From JAYPAN01 sp049597955 (GTDB taxonomy: Bacteria > Pseudomonadota > Alphaproteobacteria > RS24): a DNA stretch of 64,000 bases. Below the pieces are notes generated by a model. That model did not search any database and was not told the origin of the DNA. It was given only the letters and a program-made list of their open reading frames with translations. Location of the stretch: positions 1 to 64,000 of the forward strand of contig JBMYND010000011.1 of assembly GCA_049597955.1 (NCBI GenBank), in the 5' to 3' direction. Positions 44,916-53,002 of the stretch are shown piece after piece (position 1 is the stretch's first letter; each line of letters opens with the position of its first letter). Made by a program: the position numbers and the translations under genes.

Positions 44916-45113
44916 TTAACCGTTCGGCATATATTTTTTAACAATACGCGCATCCTGATCGCTCAATGTGGTTGTGCCACGTTGGTTGCGGATTTGCTTA
45001 TTGCTGCGTTTAATCATACCGTGCCGCTTGCCGGTCTGCCCGGCCCGCACTTTACCTGATGCCGTCAGCTTGAAACGCTTTTTGGCACCGCTTTTGGTTT
45101 TCATTTTGGGCAT
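44916..45113 (-). CDS. rpmI: 50S ribosomal protein L35
   Basis: A small basic ribosomal protein, 65 residues, starting MPKMKTKSGAKKRFKLTASG. ATG 45113 is chosen because GGAGG (45126-45122) is eight bases upstream; a further upstream ATG at 45128 falls within that site. First gene of the rpmI-rplT-pheS-pheT run. Confidence 0.97.
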   Translation of the reverse strand: MPKMKTKSGAKKRFKLTASGKVRAGQTGKRHGMIKRSNKQIRNQRGTTTLSDQDARIVKKYMPNG

Positions 45114-45143
45114 TTCGTCATCCTCCATAAACGGATTTCAGTC

Positions 45144-45180
45144 GCAACCGACATGGCAGCCCTTTCGGCCAGAAGGTTGC
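45144..45180 (-). promoter_or_regulatory. stem-loop in the rpmI leader
   Basis: On the minus strand GCAACC (45180-45175) and GGTTGC (45149-45144) form a perfect 6-bp inverted repeat enclosing a smaller GCC-GAAAG-GGC hairpin, 30 bases before the rpmI start. It could be the L20 autoregulatory target, by analogy with other bacteria. Confidence 0.35.
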
Positions 45181-45209
45181 ACCCGACACTTACAAGCCGA
45201 GCAGCGCGT

Positions 45210-45237
45210 GTTATACGCAATATGGTGAAAATTGCAA
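45210..45237 (-). promoter_or_regulatory. probable promoter of rpmI-rplT-pheST
   Basis: On the minus strand TTGCAA (45237-45232), a 16-bp spacer and TATAAC (45215-45210). It reads towards rpmI and lies just upstream of the divergent gdpD gene. The cluster needs its own promoter because infC is separated from it. Confidence 0.45.
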
Positions 45238-45257
45238 CCGTCAATAAAGGATGCGGC

Positions 45258-46217
45258 ATGGCTGAGCGTTTTTTCAATATCGCCCATCGGGGCGGGGCTG
45301 ATTTATGGCCGGAAAACACATTGCCGGCTTTTGCCGCAGCGATAGAGCTGGGCGTTGACGGCATTGAGTTTGACCTGCATTTATCGAAAGACGGGCATTT
45401 AATTGTGCATCATGATTTGCGCCTGAAAGCCGATGCGACAAGGCTGAACAGTGCCTATATCACGCCGCCAACGCCGCACATCAGTGAACTGACGCGCGCC
45501 GAATTGGCCAAATATGATGTCGGGCGGCTTGACCCGAACAGCGCCTATGCAAGCCGCCGCCCCGCGCAGACGCCGATTGACGGTGCAACTATCCCCGATT
45601 TTTCTGCCCTGTGCGCCCTTATCCGCGACCGCGCACCGGCCGGTTTCCGGCTTTATGCGGAATTAAAGACCGATTTGGGCGATAATGCCGACCCCGCCCA
45701 TGCGCTTGCTGATGGCTTTGTGGCGGAAATAGAAAAATCCGGCCTTGCAAGCCAATGCAGTGTGATTTCCTTTGACTGGCGTTGTGTCAATCGCGTGCGC
45801 GCCGCCCTGCCCGATATGGCCTATGCCTATACCACAATGCCGTTTGAGCGCACCGACCCGAAAGCGGCGGGCGCCCCTGATGACCCGAAAATTTTCGCGC
45901 TTGTGAAACAAGCCTCTGCACAGGGCGCGCCGTGGTGGGATGGTTTTGACTGGCGCGCGATGGACGGCGACAGCCATGCCGATAAAGTGCTGAACGCCAT
46001 TCTGGCAGCCAAAGGTAAAGGCTGGTTCGGCCATTGGAAAGATATTGACGCACCACGCATGGCTTGGGCGCGAGACCACCAGCTTACCGTGTCGGCCTGG
46101 ACAGTGAATGAGGCCGCCGCCATGGCCCAGCTTGCCGATTTGGGCGTTGCAGCGATTATCACTGACCGGCCCGATTTATGTCGGGAGATACAGCAGGAAA
46201 CAGCCCTGCGGGATTAA
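45258..46217 (+). CDS. glycerophosphodiester phosphodiesterase
   Basis: Hydrolyses glycerophosphodiesters to glycerol-3-phosphate and an alcohol, 319 residues. IAHRGGADLWPENTLPAF (about 7-24) and GIEFDLHLSKDGHLIVHHD (about 34-52) carry the two catalytic histidines and the metal-binding Glu and Asp. AWTVNEAAAMAQLADLGVAAIITDRPD is the usual C-terminal end. There is no signal peptide, so it is a cytosolic UgpQ-type enzyme. ATG 45258 starts directly before the conserved domain; earlier ATGs lie in the promoter region of rpmI. It sits inverted between infC and rpmI, which are usually adjacent. Confidence 0.93.
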   Translation: MAERFFNIAHRGGADLWPENTLPAFAAAIELGVDGIEFDLHLSKDGHLIVHHDLRLKADATRLNSAYITPPTPHISELTRAELAKYDVGRLDPNSAYASRRPAQTPIDGATIPDFSALCALIRDRAPAGFRLYAELKTDLGDNADPAHALADGFVAEIEKSGLASQCSVISFDWRCVNRVRAALPDMAYAYTTMPFERTDPKAAGAPDDPKIFALVKQASAQGAPWWDGFDWRAMDGDSHADKVLNAILAAKGKGWFGHWKDIDAPRMAWARDHQLTVSAWTVNEAAAMAQLADLGVAAIITDRPDLCREIQQETALRD

Positions 46218-46227
46218 CCCTGTCCGC

Positions 46228-46764
46228 CTAGCGCGGGGCCAGCACCATAATCATTTGCCGCCCTTCCAGCTTGGGCATGGCTTCGACTTTGGCGATTTCC
46301 TCAACATCATCGCGGACGCGGTGCAGCACTTCCATGCCGAGATTCTGGTGCGCCATTTCGCGCCCGCGAAACCGCATGGTCACTTTCACCTTATCGCCTT
46401 CATTGAGGAATTTATTCACATTGCGCATTTTCACGTCATAATCATGCGTGTCGATATTCGGACGCATTTTGATTTCTTTAACGTCAACGGTTTTCTGGCG
46501 TTTGCGCGCTTCGCTGGCTTTTTTCTGTTCCTGATATTTCAGCTTGCCATAATCAAGGATTTTGCAAACAGGCGGCGAGGCATTTGGCGAAACTTCCACC
46601 AAATCCAGACCTTCTTCCTCGGCCATAGCCAATGCCGTGTCTGTGTCAACAATGCCTTGTTTTTCGCCATCAGCGCCAATCAGCAGCACTTGTGGCACTT
46701 TAATCAGATGATTCACGCGCGGCCCGGTTCGGGTGGGCGGCGCGGCGGGGGGTCTGCGAACTAT
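46228..46764 (-). CDS. infC: translation initiation factor IF-3, probable AUA start
   Basis: Initiation factor of 178 residues, complete with both domains; VSPNASPPVCKILDYGKLKYQ and KEIKMRPNIDTHDYDVK are signature segments. The preferred start is ATA at 46764: GGAG (46775-46772) is exactly seven bases upstream, and the protein then begins (M)VRRPPAAPP, like other alphaproteobacterial IF-3 proteins that begin with RRP. An in-frame ATG at 46791 would add nine residues with no Shine-Dalgarno. Rare start codons are a known device of infC for self-control, because IF-3 rejects them. Two hairpins lie in the leader. Confidence 0.95.
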   Translation of the reverse strand: MVRRPPAAPPTRTGPRVNHLIKVPQVLLIGADGEKQGIVDTDTALAMAEEEGLDLVEVSPNASPPVCKILDYGKLKYQEQKKASEARKRQKTVDVKEIKMRPNIDTHDYDVKMRNVNKFLNEGDKVKVTMRFRGREMAHQNLGMEVLHRVRDDVEEIAKVEAMPKLEGRQMIMVLAPR

Positions 46765-46793
46765 TGTTTTGCTCCATTGCTGTTTGCACATTA

Positions 46794-46830
46794 AGCCTTT
46801 GAAAGGCTCAGGCTCAAACCTTTAGAGCCT
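46794..46830 (-). promoter_or_regulatory. two hairpins in the infC leader
   Basis: On the minus strand AGGCTC-nine bases-GAGCCT (46830-46810) and AGCCTTT-C-AAAGGCT (46808-46794) are perfect inverted repeats, one base apart, 19 bases before the infC Shine-Dalgarno. The sequences of the two stems (AGGCT/AGCCT) are also mutually complementary, so alternative folds are possible. Confidence 0.5.
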
Positions 46831-46854
46831 AATTGGCGGAAGTCAACTCCCAAG

Positions 46855-47217
46855 TTACGCCTGCCGCCTTTCGGCAAGGTTAACAAACCAAGGCGGGCGT
46901 GGCCAGACCAGAAACCGCAAAACCGGCAGCGCGGCAGGCACGGGCTGATAGACGCGGTCAAAATGGCGCCATGAAATGCGCCTTATCAGCGCCAGAAAGC
47001 CGCGCAGGCCAAGCCTTTGATAGACCCAGACCTCATCGGCACAATGAGCGCAAGCGGCATTGCCGGCATCAGCCAGCACGGTCAGCGAGGTGGTCGCGGA
47101 TAGGGAAGCGGATAATTGGTCAATCGCCATGCGCATATTGACCGGCGACATGCCGACCGCGACCAGCAAAACCCCGCCGGGCCAGCGCACCGGTTTTTTG
47201 GCCATATTGTCAGTCAC
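46855..47217 (-). CDS. small protein resembling the N-terminal half of a GT9 glycosyltransferase
   Basis: A 120-residue protein downstream of the glycosyltransferase 4 gene. The stretch VLLVAVGMSPVNMRMAI, followed by TVLADAGNAACAHCADEVWVYQRLGLRGFLALIRRISWRHFD (split at about residue 65), looks like the first Rossmann fold of heptosyltransferase-type enzymes, but the catalytic C-terminal half is missing. It could be a remnant or a real short partner. The start is GTG 47217 or ATG 47205. The resemblance is by eye only. Confidence 0.6.
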   Translation of the reverse strand: MTDNMAKKPVRWPGGVLLVAVGMSPVNMRMAIDQLSASLSATTSLTVLADAGNAACAHCADEVWVYQRLGLRGFLALIRRISWRHFDRVYQPVPAALPVLRFLVWPRPPWFVNLAERRQA

Positions 47218-47220
47218 GGT

Positions 47221-48438
47221 TTAACGCCCACTGCCGAGAATATCGCGATAGACATTCAATGTATTGGCGACCATGGCAGCCTGGGTGAATCTGGCGGCGA
47301 CATTGGTGCGCCCGTTTTCTCCCATGCGTTGATAATCCTGCGCCGACAAGGATAATGCCGCTTCTATCGCCTGGGTCAGCGCCCCGACATTGCCGGGTTC
47401 AACAAGCCAGCCAGAGCCGTCCGCAGCATTGGCCATGGCTTTGACATTTTCACGATAACCGCCCGCATCGCTGGCAATCACCGGCAGGCTGGCCGCCTGT
47501 GCTTCAATCGCTGTGCGTCCAAAAGGCTCGGTGCGGGTCGAAGCTATGACCGCCAAATCAGAACCGGCATAGGCTTCGGCCATATTGCGCACCAGACCGG
47601 CAAATATCACATCACTTTCCAACCGATTTGCCGCAATCAGCTTTTCCAGCTCGGCAACATAACCGTCGCGGCCCTGGGCGCTGCCGGCAAAAACCAGCTT
47701 GACCCGCCCACCTTGCGGCGCGCCTGCCTGCACCGCCCCAACTGCTTGGACAAGCACATCCTGACCTTTCAACGCCGTTAAGCGGGCCGGGCAGATAATG
47801 ACAAAATCATCTTCCGCCAAGCGCCAGCGCGCGCGAAATTGCGCCCGCGCATCAGCCGGTTGCGCCGCACGCGCCAGCGCATCGGCATCGCAACCGCGCG
47901 GCACGACTTTAATCTTTTCCGCCGCCACGCCATGCACATGGGCAATCCGGTCAGCGGTAAATTGCGAATTGGCAATCACGCAAACGCCGCGCGTCAGCGC
48001 CGAATTATAAAACACTTTCAGCCTTGGCCGGTCATGCACCAGCGAATGATAAGTCGCCATATAGGGGATATTGCTGCGCCGCGCGGCAAATAATGACGAC
48101 CAGGCCGGGGCGCGCGAGCGGGCATGGATGATATTCACTTTTTCGCTTTTTATCAGCTTGGCCAGTCGCCCGATATTGCCATAGACTGTAAACGGGTTTT
48201 TACTGGCAACCGGCAAATGGAAGATTTCCGCCCCGATTTTGGTCAATTCGCTTTCCAGCCTGCCGCCTTGGCTGGCGACCAGCGCCCGACCACCGGCGCG
48301 GCAAATGCCGGTCGCGATTTCCAGCGTGGTGGTCTCGGCGCCGCCCACATCGAGCTCCGGCACCACTTGTAAAATCGTCGCCCCGCGCAAATCAGGCAAA
48401 TCCGAATTGGCCTGTTTCATGTCACTGGTGACAGCCAT
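47221..48438 (-). CDS. glycosyltransferase family 4 protein
   Basis: A GT-B fold glycosyltransferase of 405 residues, probably acting on lipopolysaccharide or another surface glycan. The acceptor half has PELDVGGAETTTLEIA (about 24-39) and IIHARSRAPAWS. The donor-binding half has CPARLTALKGQDVLVQAV and the retaining-enzyme motif ASTRTEPFGRTAIEAQAASLPVIAS with the EX7E-type glutamates. There are no clear membrane helices. The start is uncertain: ATG 48438 is used; GTG 48492 and ATG 48420 are alternatives. The small GT9-like gene follows three bases later. Confidence 0.88.
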   Translation of the reverse strand: MAVTSDMKQANSDLPDLRGATILQVVPELDVGGAETTTLEIATGICRAGGRALVASQGGRLESELTKIGAEIFHLPVASKNPFTVYGNIGRLAKLIKSEKVNIIHARSRAPAWSSLFAARRSNIPYMATYHSLVHDRPRLKVFYNSALTRGVCVIANSQFTADRIAHVHGVAAEKIKVVPRGCDADALARAAQPADARAQFRARWRLAEDDFVIICPARLTALKGQDVLVQAVGAVQAGAPQGGRVKLVFAGSAQGRDGYVAELEKLIAANRLESDVIFAGLVRNMAEAYAGSDLAVIASTRTEPFGRTAIEAQAASLPVIASDAGGYRENVKAMANAADGSGWLVEPGNVGALTQAIEAALSLSAQDYQRMGENGRTNVAARFTQAAMVANTLNVYRDILGSGR

Positions 48439-48592
48439 TGAAACCCCGTATAGACTTTGTGCCAATATTGGCGGAATTGGCACTATTGACACTGAATTGA
48501 TACTGGCAAATCTATAAACCGATTTTGACGATTATCCTAGCCCGGCGGAGCCAAGCCATAACCGACCATATAAGCGACCACATGGCAGATAG

Positions 48593-49366
48593 ATGAGCGA
48601 CCATATGAGCGACCCCCACCAGACATTCTCGCGGCCCAATAATGATGGCAGCACACGCAAGCTCGCCTATCGCCAACAGCAAGGCCGACAACCCGGCGTG
48701 ATATTTTGTGGCGGCTTTCGCTCTGACATGACCGGCACCAAAGCCAGCGCACTGGCCGATTGGACAAAAGCGCGCGACCGCGCCTTTTTGCGTTTTGACT
48801 ATTTCGGCCATGGCGTCTCGGATGGCGCTTTTACGGATGGCACAATGAGCCTGTGGCGCGCCGATTTGGCGGCCATGCTTGATGCGCTTGTCGATGGCCC
48901 GCAAGTGCTGGTCGGCTCAAGCTTTGGCGGCTGGCTGTCGCTGATGGCGGCGCTTGACCGGCCGGAAAAAGTCGCCGCGCTTGTGCTGATTGCCCCGGCC
49001 GTGGATATGACCGAAAGGCTGATGTGGAATCGGTTTTCTGATGAGGCCCGCACTGTGCTGATGGAAAAAGGGCTGGTCTATGACCCGTCAAAATATGACC
49101 CGGATGGCTATCCTATCACCCGTGCGCTGATTGAAGATGGCCGCCAACATTTAATGCTCGGCCAGCCGATTGAGCTGGATATTCCCGTTCGCATTATGCA
49201 TGGCCAGCGCGATGATGCCGTGCCATGGCAATTGACAATGGAGCTGGCCGAGGCTTTGACCGGCGATAATGTGGAATTGCATTTGCTGAAAAATGGCGAC
49301 CACAGGCTGTCGGAACCGGCGCAAATTGATACGCTGTTTGCGCTGGTTGACGCTGTTCTCGACTAA
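48593..49366 (+). CDS. alpha/beta hydrolase
   Basis: A 257-residue hydrolase with the nucleophile elbow GSSFGGW (about 107-113), acid HGQRDDAVP (about 199) and catalytic His in NGDHRLSEP (about 237-245). GGFRSDMTGTKA near the N-terminus forms the oxyanion hole. It resembles YqiA/palmitoyl-thioesterase-like cytosolic esterases; the substrate is unknown. ATG 48593 or ATG 48605 may be the start. The preceding region has short direct repeats of GCGACCAYAT. The stop overlaps the convergent gene by four bases. Confidence 0.87.
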   Translation: MSDHMSDPHQTFSRPNNDGSTRKLAYRQQQGRQPGVIFCGGFRSDMTGTKASALADWTKARDRAFLRFDYFGHGVSDGAFTDGTMSLWRADLAAMLDALVDGPQVLVGSSFGGWLSLMAALDRPEKVAALVLIAPAVDMTERLMWNRFSDEARTVLMEKGLVYDPSKYDPDGYPITRALIEDGRQHLMLGQPIELDIPVRIMHGQRDDAVPWQLTMELAEALTGDNVELHLLKNGDHRLSEPAQIDTLFALVDAVLD

Positions 49367-50238
49367 TAGGCGCCCGCCTCAAACAGCGCCGTCAACCCAA
49401 TACGATAATCGGGATAGGCCAAGGTGACACCCAATTCGGTCTTGATGCGCGCATTGGCGATACGCTTGTTTTCGCTGTAAAAACTGCGCGCCATATCCGA
49501 CAATTCCGCTTCCTCAAAATCAACCAGCGGCGGCGGGTCAAGCCCCAGCAATTGCGCAGCAAAAGCTACAACATCTTGCGGCGGGGCCGGTTCATCATCG
49601 CACAGGCTATAGGCACGACCGGTTTGCGGGCGGGCGATGGAAGCCGTTAAGACCTGCGCAATATCGTCAACATGGATGCGCGAAAATACCTGCCCCGGCT
49701 TGTTTATCCGCCGCGCCGTGCCGTTTTTCACCGCGCTGAGCTGGTTGCGATAGGGGCCGTAAATACCGGCCAGCCGGAAAAGATGGACACCAATATCAGC
49801 CGCCGCTCCCAAATCCAGCCAAGCCTGCTCGGCCTCCACGCGGCGTTGCCCGCGCGCACCAAGCGGGCCGGGCGGCGTATCTTCGTCAATCCATGCACCG
49901 GCATGGTCGCCATAAACGCCAGTAGTGGACAAATAACCAAGCCAGTCAATGCCGCCATTTTGGGCCCGCAAGGCGGGTTCAAACAGCGGCAAAAGCTGCT
50001 CGCCCGCCAGTGTCGGCGGGGCCGAGACCAAAACATGCGTCACACCTGCCAAAGCGGCCGCGTCAACCGGCGCATTGGTCAGCAAAAGCGGGGTCATGCC
50101 CTGCTCTTTGAGATGGCTCGCCTTTTGCCTGTCGCGGCAGGTTGCCGACAGGGCAAAGCCCTGCGCCTGCAAATGCGGGGCCAGTGTCTCGGCACAAAAG
50201 CCATAGCCCAAAAACAGCATATGTTTATGCTCAGCCAT
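49363..50238 (-). CDS. NAD(P)-dependent oxidoreductase, YeeZ-like SDR
   Basis: An atypical extended SDR of 291 residues. The N-terminal FLGYGFCAETLAPHL (about 8-22) is the dinucleotide-binding motif GxGxxA. WLGYLSTTGVYGDHAG carries the conserved TTGVYGD, and RLAGIYGPYRNQL and SRIHVDDIAQVL are epimerase-type segments. ATG 50238 is chosen; the longer frame to 50391 would lie inside queG. It overlaps the queG stop by eight bases, so the two are probably translated together. The substrate is unknown. Confidence 0.87.
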   Translation of the reverse strand: MAEHKHMLFLGYGFCAETLAPHLQAQGFALSATCRDRQKASHLKEQGMTPLLLTNAPVDAAALAGVTHVLVSAPPTLAGEQLLPLFEPALRAQNGGIDWLGYLSTTGVYGDHAGAWIDEDTPPGPLGARGQRRVEAEQAWLDLGAAADIGVHLFRLAGIYGPYRNQLSAVKNGTARRINKPGQVFSRIHVDDIAQVLTASIARPQTGRAYSLCDDEPAPPQDVVAFAAQLLGLDPPPLVDFEEAELSDMARSFYSENKRIANARIKTELGVTLAYPDYRIGLTALFEAGAY

Positions 50239-51388
50239 GCAAGACCGCCTGCCATTCAGCGCGCACATGGGCGTCGGTTTCGCCCGCATAATAGCGTTCG
50301 GACATTTCCGGCACTTGCGCAGGTGCCAGCCGCGAAAGCGCCCATACCGCCATGCCGCGCACCAGCGCCGCCTCATCAGCCAGCCGGTCAATCACCGCCG
50401 CAATATGGGCCGGCGCGGGATTGCTGATATTGCCGAGCGCAATCAGCACATTACGGACAAACCGGTCACGCCCGGTGCGCTTTATTGGCAGACCGGCAAA
50501 GCGGTGCCGAAAAGCGGCATCATCAAGTGCTGCCAGTTCGACCAGAGGCGGCAAATGCAAATCAGCCTGCATGGCCAGCTTGGCCTCCTGCGCGGCTTGG
50601 GCAAATTTATTCCACGGGCAAACGGCAATACAGTCATCGCAGCCATAAATGCGATTGCCGATAGCGGCGCGAAACTCCGGCGCAATCACACCTTTATATT
50701 CTATTGTCAGATAGGAAATACAGCGTCGCGCATCGAGTTGATAGGGGGCCGGAAAGGCTTGCGTTGGGCAGGCGTCCAGACAAGCCGAACAAGAGCCGCA
50801 ATGGTCAATTTCCGGCGCATCGGGCGGCAGCGGCAAATCGGTGTACAGCGCCGCCAGAAACAAAAATGAACCAAGCTCGCGCGAGACCAGATTTGTGTGC
50901 TTGCCTTGCCAGCCCAAACCGGCGGCTTCAGCCAATGGCTTTTCCATGACCGGTGCGGTATCGACAAACAGCTTGACCTCGCCCGCGCCTTCCTGCGCCA
51001 GCCATTTGGCCAGACGGCGCAGCTTTTTTTTCATCACATTGTGATAATCACGCCTTTGCGCATAGACCGCGATAAGCCCACTTGTCTCCTGCGCCAGTCC
51101 CGCCAATGGATTATCGGATGGGGCATTGATGTCAGGGCCATAATTCATGCCGAGCATAATCACCGTTTCCACTTGCGGCCAAAGCCCGCGCGGACTGGCG
51201 CGGCGCGCCTCATGCCGCGCCATCCAATCCATATCGCCATGTCGGTTTTCGGCCAGAAAATGCCGCAACCGCCCTGCCGCTTGCGGTATCGCATCAGCAT
51301 GGGTTACGCGCATGACGTCAAACCCTTCGGCATGGCTGCGTTCAGCCAGCGCGTTTTTCAGGGCGACGGGGCTGGTGGCATCAACCAT
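50231..51388 (-). CDS. queG: epoxyqueuosine reductase
   Basis: Last step of queuosine formation in tRNA, cobalamin-dependent, 385 residues. Two 4Fe-4S clusters are bound by CGSCSACLDACPTQA and CDDCIAVCPWNKFA. VKLFVDTAPVMEKPLAEAAG and GWQGKHTNLVS belong to the cobalamin-binding core, and a C-terminal HEAT-like helical segment follows (about 330-385). ATG 51388 is used in place of an upstream in-frame ATG at 51502 that lies inside the GST gene. It follows the GST gene by 11 bases. Confidence 0.95.
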   Translation of the reverse strand: MVDATSPVALKNALAERSHAEGFDVMRVTHADAIPQAAGRLRHFLAENRHGDMDWMARHEARRASPRGLWPQVETVIMLGMNYGPDINAPSDNPLAGLAQETSGLIAVYAQRRDYHNVMKKKLRRLAKWLAQEGAGEVKLFVDTAPVMEKPLAEAAGLGWQGKHTNLVSRELGSFLFLAALYTDLPLPPDAPEIDHCGSCSACLDACPTQAFPAPYQLDARRCISYLTIEYKGVIAPEFRAAIGNRIYGCDDCIAVCPWNKFAQAAQEAKLAMQADLHLPPLVELAALDDAAFRHRFAGLPIKRTGRDRFVRNVLIALGNISNPAPAHIAAVIDRLADEAALVRGMAVWALSRLAPAQVPEMSERYYAGETDAHVRAEWQAVLHG

Positions 51389-51399
51389 GCAGGCGATTC

Positions 51400-52077
51400 C
51401 TAGAAATCCGGATTGGCATAATAGGGCGGCGGGCGCATACCGGCCACATGGTCGGCCAGAAGCGGACGGAAACTCGGCCGCGATTTGAGCCGCGCATACC
51501 AATCACGCACTTCCGACCATAATTTCCACGGCACATCGCCAGTATAGTCGAGGCAGGATAAATGCGCCGCAGCCGTCAAATCGGCCATAGACAAATCATT
51601 GCCGGCCAGCCAATCGCGCTGTTGCAATAAATAGGTCAGATATTCCAAATGCAGATTGAGATTGTGCAGACCGGCGCGCACGGTCGGCATATCCGGCCCG
51701 CCGCCGCCATCTTCCAATCCGGCAAAGCGGCGGTCAATTTTCTCATAAGTAATCAACCGCCCGACTTCATTGAAAAACTTATCGTCAAACCAAGCCGTCA
51801 GACGGCGCACTTCGGCCCGTGCCAGACCGCTTTGCGGCAGCAATTGAACCGCGCCGCCCTTTTCCTCAAGCCATTCGCAAATCGCATAATGTCCGGCAAT
51901 GGTGCCGGCCTCGCCGACCAATACCGGCACTTCCCCGGACGGGTTAAGCATCAGGAAATCCAAACGTCGCTCCCATGGCCGCTCCTCGACAAACTCAACC
52001 GAGAATTTCTTCTCACCGAGCATGAGGCGCACTTTGCGCGAAAACGGGCAAACGGGCTGGTGGAACAGACTGGTCAT
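51400..52077 (-). CDS. glutathione S-transferase family protein
   Basis: A 225-residue GST. The thioredoxin-like N-terminal domain starts SLFHQPVCPFSRKVRLML with CPFS as the catalytic Cys/Ser region, and NPSGEVPVLV has the cis-proline. The helical C-terminal domain has DWLAGNDLSMADLTAAAHL, the usual N-capping segment. It is probably transcribed with queG. A specific substrate cannot be assigned. Confidence 0.92.
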   Translation of the reverse strand: MTSLFHQPVCPFSRKVRLMLGEKKFSVEFVEERPWERRLDFLMLNPSGEVPVLVGEAGTIAGHYAICEWLEEKGGAVQLLPQSGLARAEVRRLTAWFDDKFFNEVGRLITYEKIDRRFAGLEDGGGGPDMPTVRAGLHNLNLHLEYLTYLLQQRDWLAGNDLSMADLTAAAHLSCLDYTGDVPWKLWSEVRDWYARLKSRPSFRPLLADHVAGMRPPPYYANPDF

Positions 52078-52171
52078 GCCGCTAACCTAATCTGAGCGAG
52101 GTTTTTGAGCAATAATAATCGGTGCATATTAAGGCTTGATGCCATGCCGGGAGCAGATTAGCCTCGCCGCC

Positions 52172-52969
52172 ATGAGTTTTGAGCATATTCTGATATTGGC
52201 GCTGATTCAAGGCGTGACCGAATTTATCCCGGTCAGTTCCTCCGGTCACCTCAATCTGCTGCACGCATTAACCGACCGGCCCGATCAGGGCGTGGTCATG
52301 GATGTCGCCCTGCATGGCGGCACTTTGCTGGCGGTTATGGCCTATTTCCGTGCCGATGTGGCGCGGCTTATGCGCGGCGGGCTTGATATGCTCCGCTTGC
52401 GCCGCAGCCAAAACCGCGATTTTGCGACCCTGTTATTACTGGCCAGCCTGCCCGTGCTGCTGGCCGGTGCGGTGCTGATGCTGAGTGGGGCGATTGACCG
52501 GCTGCGCCATCTTGAAGTGGTGGCTTGGGCGAGCATTATTTTTGCCGTGCCGCTTTGGCTGGCCGATAAAAAAGGTGCGGCAGATAAAAATATGACCGCA
52601 TTGACGACCCGTCCGGCGCTGCTGGTCGGCGCTGCACAAATGCTGGCGCTGATACCGGGGGCCAGCCGCGCCGGTGTGACCATTATGGCGACCCGCGCGC
52701 TGGGCTTTGACCGGCAGGCGGCGGCGCGCTTTTCCATGCTGTTATCCATGCCGGTAATTGCCGCTTTCACCCTGGCCGGTTTGGCCGAGCTGGTCAGCGA
52801 CGACAATCCCGGCAGTCTGGCCGATGCCGGGCTGGGCGCGCTGCTGGCGGCGGTTTTTGCCTTTGCGACCATTCACTTGTTTTTGCGTATGACAGCGCGA
52901 TTCTCGCTGACACCCTTTATTATCTATCGCATCGCACTCGGCATCGTGCTGCTGACAATCATAAATTAG
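52172..52969 (+). CDS. uppP: undecaprenyl-diphosphate phosphatase
   Basis: Membrane phosphatase recycling the lipid carrier of wall synthesis, 265 residues with about seven or eight helices. Motif 1 is QGVTEFIPVSSSGHLNLL (about 10-27) with the catalytic Glu/Ser/His; motif 2 is ALIPGASRAGVTIMATRALG (split, about 166-186) with the catalytic Arg. The start ATG 52172 gives the normal MSFEHILILALIQG. A bulged hairpin and U tract follow. Confidence 0.96.
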   Translation: MSFEHILILALIQGVTEFIPVSSSGHLNLLHALTDRPDQGVVMDVALHGGTLLAVMAYFRADVARLMRGGLDMLRLRRSQNRDFATLLLLASLPVLLAGAVLMLSGAIDRLRHLEVVAWASIIFAVPLWLADKKGAADKNMTALTTRPALLVGAAQMLALIPGASRAGVTIMATRALGFDRQAAARFSMLLSMPVIAAFTLAGLAELVSDDNPGSLADAGLGALLAAVFAFATIHLFLRMTARFSLTPFIIYRIALGIVLLTIIN

Positions 52970-52971
52970 AG

Positions 52972-53002
52972 CCGCGTCAGGCGTGACTCAGGCGGTTTTT
53001 TT
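52972..53002 (+). terminator. probable terminator of uppP
   Basis: CCGC (52972-52975), an inner stem GTCA-GGCG-TGAC, then GCGG (52992-52995) and TTTTTTT (52996-53002). The stem has a four-base bulge. It overlaps the last codons of the convergent gene. Confidence 0.5.

Noticed and set aside
45153..45257. N-terminal extension of the glycerophosphodiesterase
   Set aside because: It covers the rpmI promoter-like element and has no family similarity; the conserved domain starts at 45258.
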